In this document: positions 5,859 to 5,993 of the stretch, piece after piece | How positions within the stretch are numbered: the stretch's first letter is position 1 | Layout of the letters: each line of letters starts with the position of its first letter | DNA from: an uncultured Ruminococcus sp. | GTDB lineage: Bacteria; Bacillota; Clostridia; Oscillospirales; Ruminococcaceae | Reading direction: 5' to 3' | Length of the DNA stretch: 5,993 nucleotides | NCBI GenBank assembly: GCA_947177345.1 | Contig: CAMWUB010000099.1 | Span: 1-5,993 of the forward strand | Notes under the pieces: generated by a model | What the model was told of the DNA's origin: nothing | What the model saw: the letters and a program-made list of their open reading frames with translations, nothing else | Databases searched by the model: none | Program-made: the position numbers and the translations under genes

Positions 5859-5993
5859 ATGAAAGCAAAAGACCTTATAATTTTTTCCGCTGTAAATTTA
5901 GTTATAGTATGCCTTATTGCCGGATTTATATATTTTGATACACATTATGCGGTAATAAATAAAAAAGTCTACCGGAACGATATTAAGACAATA
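5859..5993 (+). CDS. N-terminus of a membrane-anchored protein of unknown function (runs off window)
   Basis: ATG at 5859 opens a frame that stays open for 45 codons to the last base. AAGGGGG (5846-5852) is 6 nt upstream and sets the start. The protein begins MKAKD, then has one hydrophobic stretch, residues about 6-26 (FSAVNLVIVCLIAGFIYF at 9-26), followed by a polar, Lys/Tyr-rich region. This is a signal anchor or signal peptide, placing the rest outside the membrane. Cys18 is preceded by Val-Ile-Val, which is not a lipobox. The segment after the anchor (YAVINKKVYRNDIKTI) faintly recalls the first turn of repeat-type surface proteins, but that is too little to assign a family. It lies 65 nt after corA on the same strand and may be co-transcribed. 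Confidence 0.75.
   Translation, partial: MKAKDLIIFSAVNLVIVCLIAGFIYFDTHYAVINKKVYRNDIKTI

Noticed and set aside
5859..5912. Lipoprotein signal peptide in the right-edge gene
   Set aside because: The only cysteine (Cys18) follows Val-Ile-Val, whereas a lipobox needs a small residue directly before Cys; it lies within a longer hydrophobic anchor.

Overview
The window looks like chromosomal DNA from a low-to-moderate GC Gram-positive gut or rumen anaerobe. The closest feel is Ruminococcaceae/Oscillospirales. This rests on strong AGGAG-type ribosome binding sites, sigma-A-like promoters with TGn extensions, AT-rich spacers, and protein sequences of the Clostridia type. It is a judgement from style, not a database match.

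Left two thirds (minus strand, read right to left): a two-gene alpha-glucan degradation module. A full-length glycogen/maltodextrin phosphorylase (glgP, 1999-4416) is followed by a cytoplasmic GH13 enzyme of the neopullulanase/cyclomaltodextrinase/alpha-amylase type (28-1908). Phosphorylase releases glucose-1-phosphate from non-reducing ends. The GH13 enzyme can cut internal bonds or short and branched maltodextrins, so together they would mobilise stored glycogen or imported maltodextrins. A GC-rich 8-bp hairpin lies between the two genes, and another hairpin lies at the left edge after the GH13 stop.

Middle (4417-4866): a 450-bp divergent regulatory region. It has one good promoter in each direction: TTGAAA-17-TACAAT leftward for glgP and TTGCAA-17-TATAAT rightward for the metal transporter gene. 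The glgP 5' UTR is about 110 nt, with repeated CCGGAA motifs and a small hairpin. The rightward leader is about 130 nt and is the most interesting part of the window. It encodes a 17-codon ORF with its own strong ribosome binding site (MNSDPCGSLKKILKSGQ). It also contains several mutually exclusive pairings, one of which buries the ribosome binding site of the next gene.

Right third (plus strand): a CorA-family divalent cation channel/transporter (4867-5793) with the two C-terminal membrane segments and a YGIN variant of the YGMN signature. An AT-only direct-repeat spacer follows. The window then cuts off the start of a membrane-anchored protein of unknown function (5859 onward).

The candidate undescribed system is the leader of the CorA-type gene. 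Its layout matches the logic of the enterobacterial MgtL leader peptide, in which translation of a short leader ORF containing Asp-Pro reports Mg2+ status and controls a Mg2+ transporter. The parts are visible in the sequence; the function is inference.
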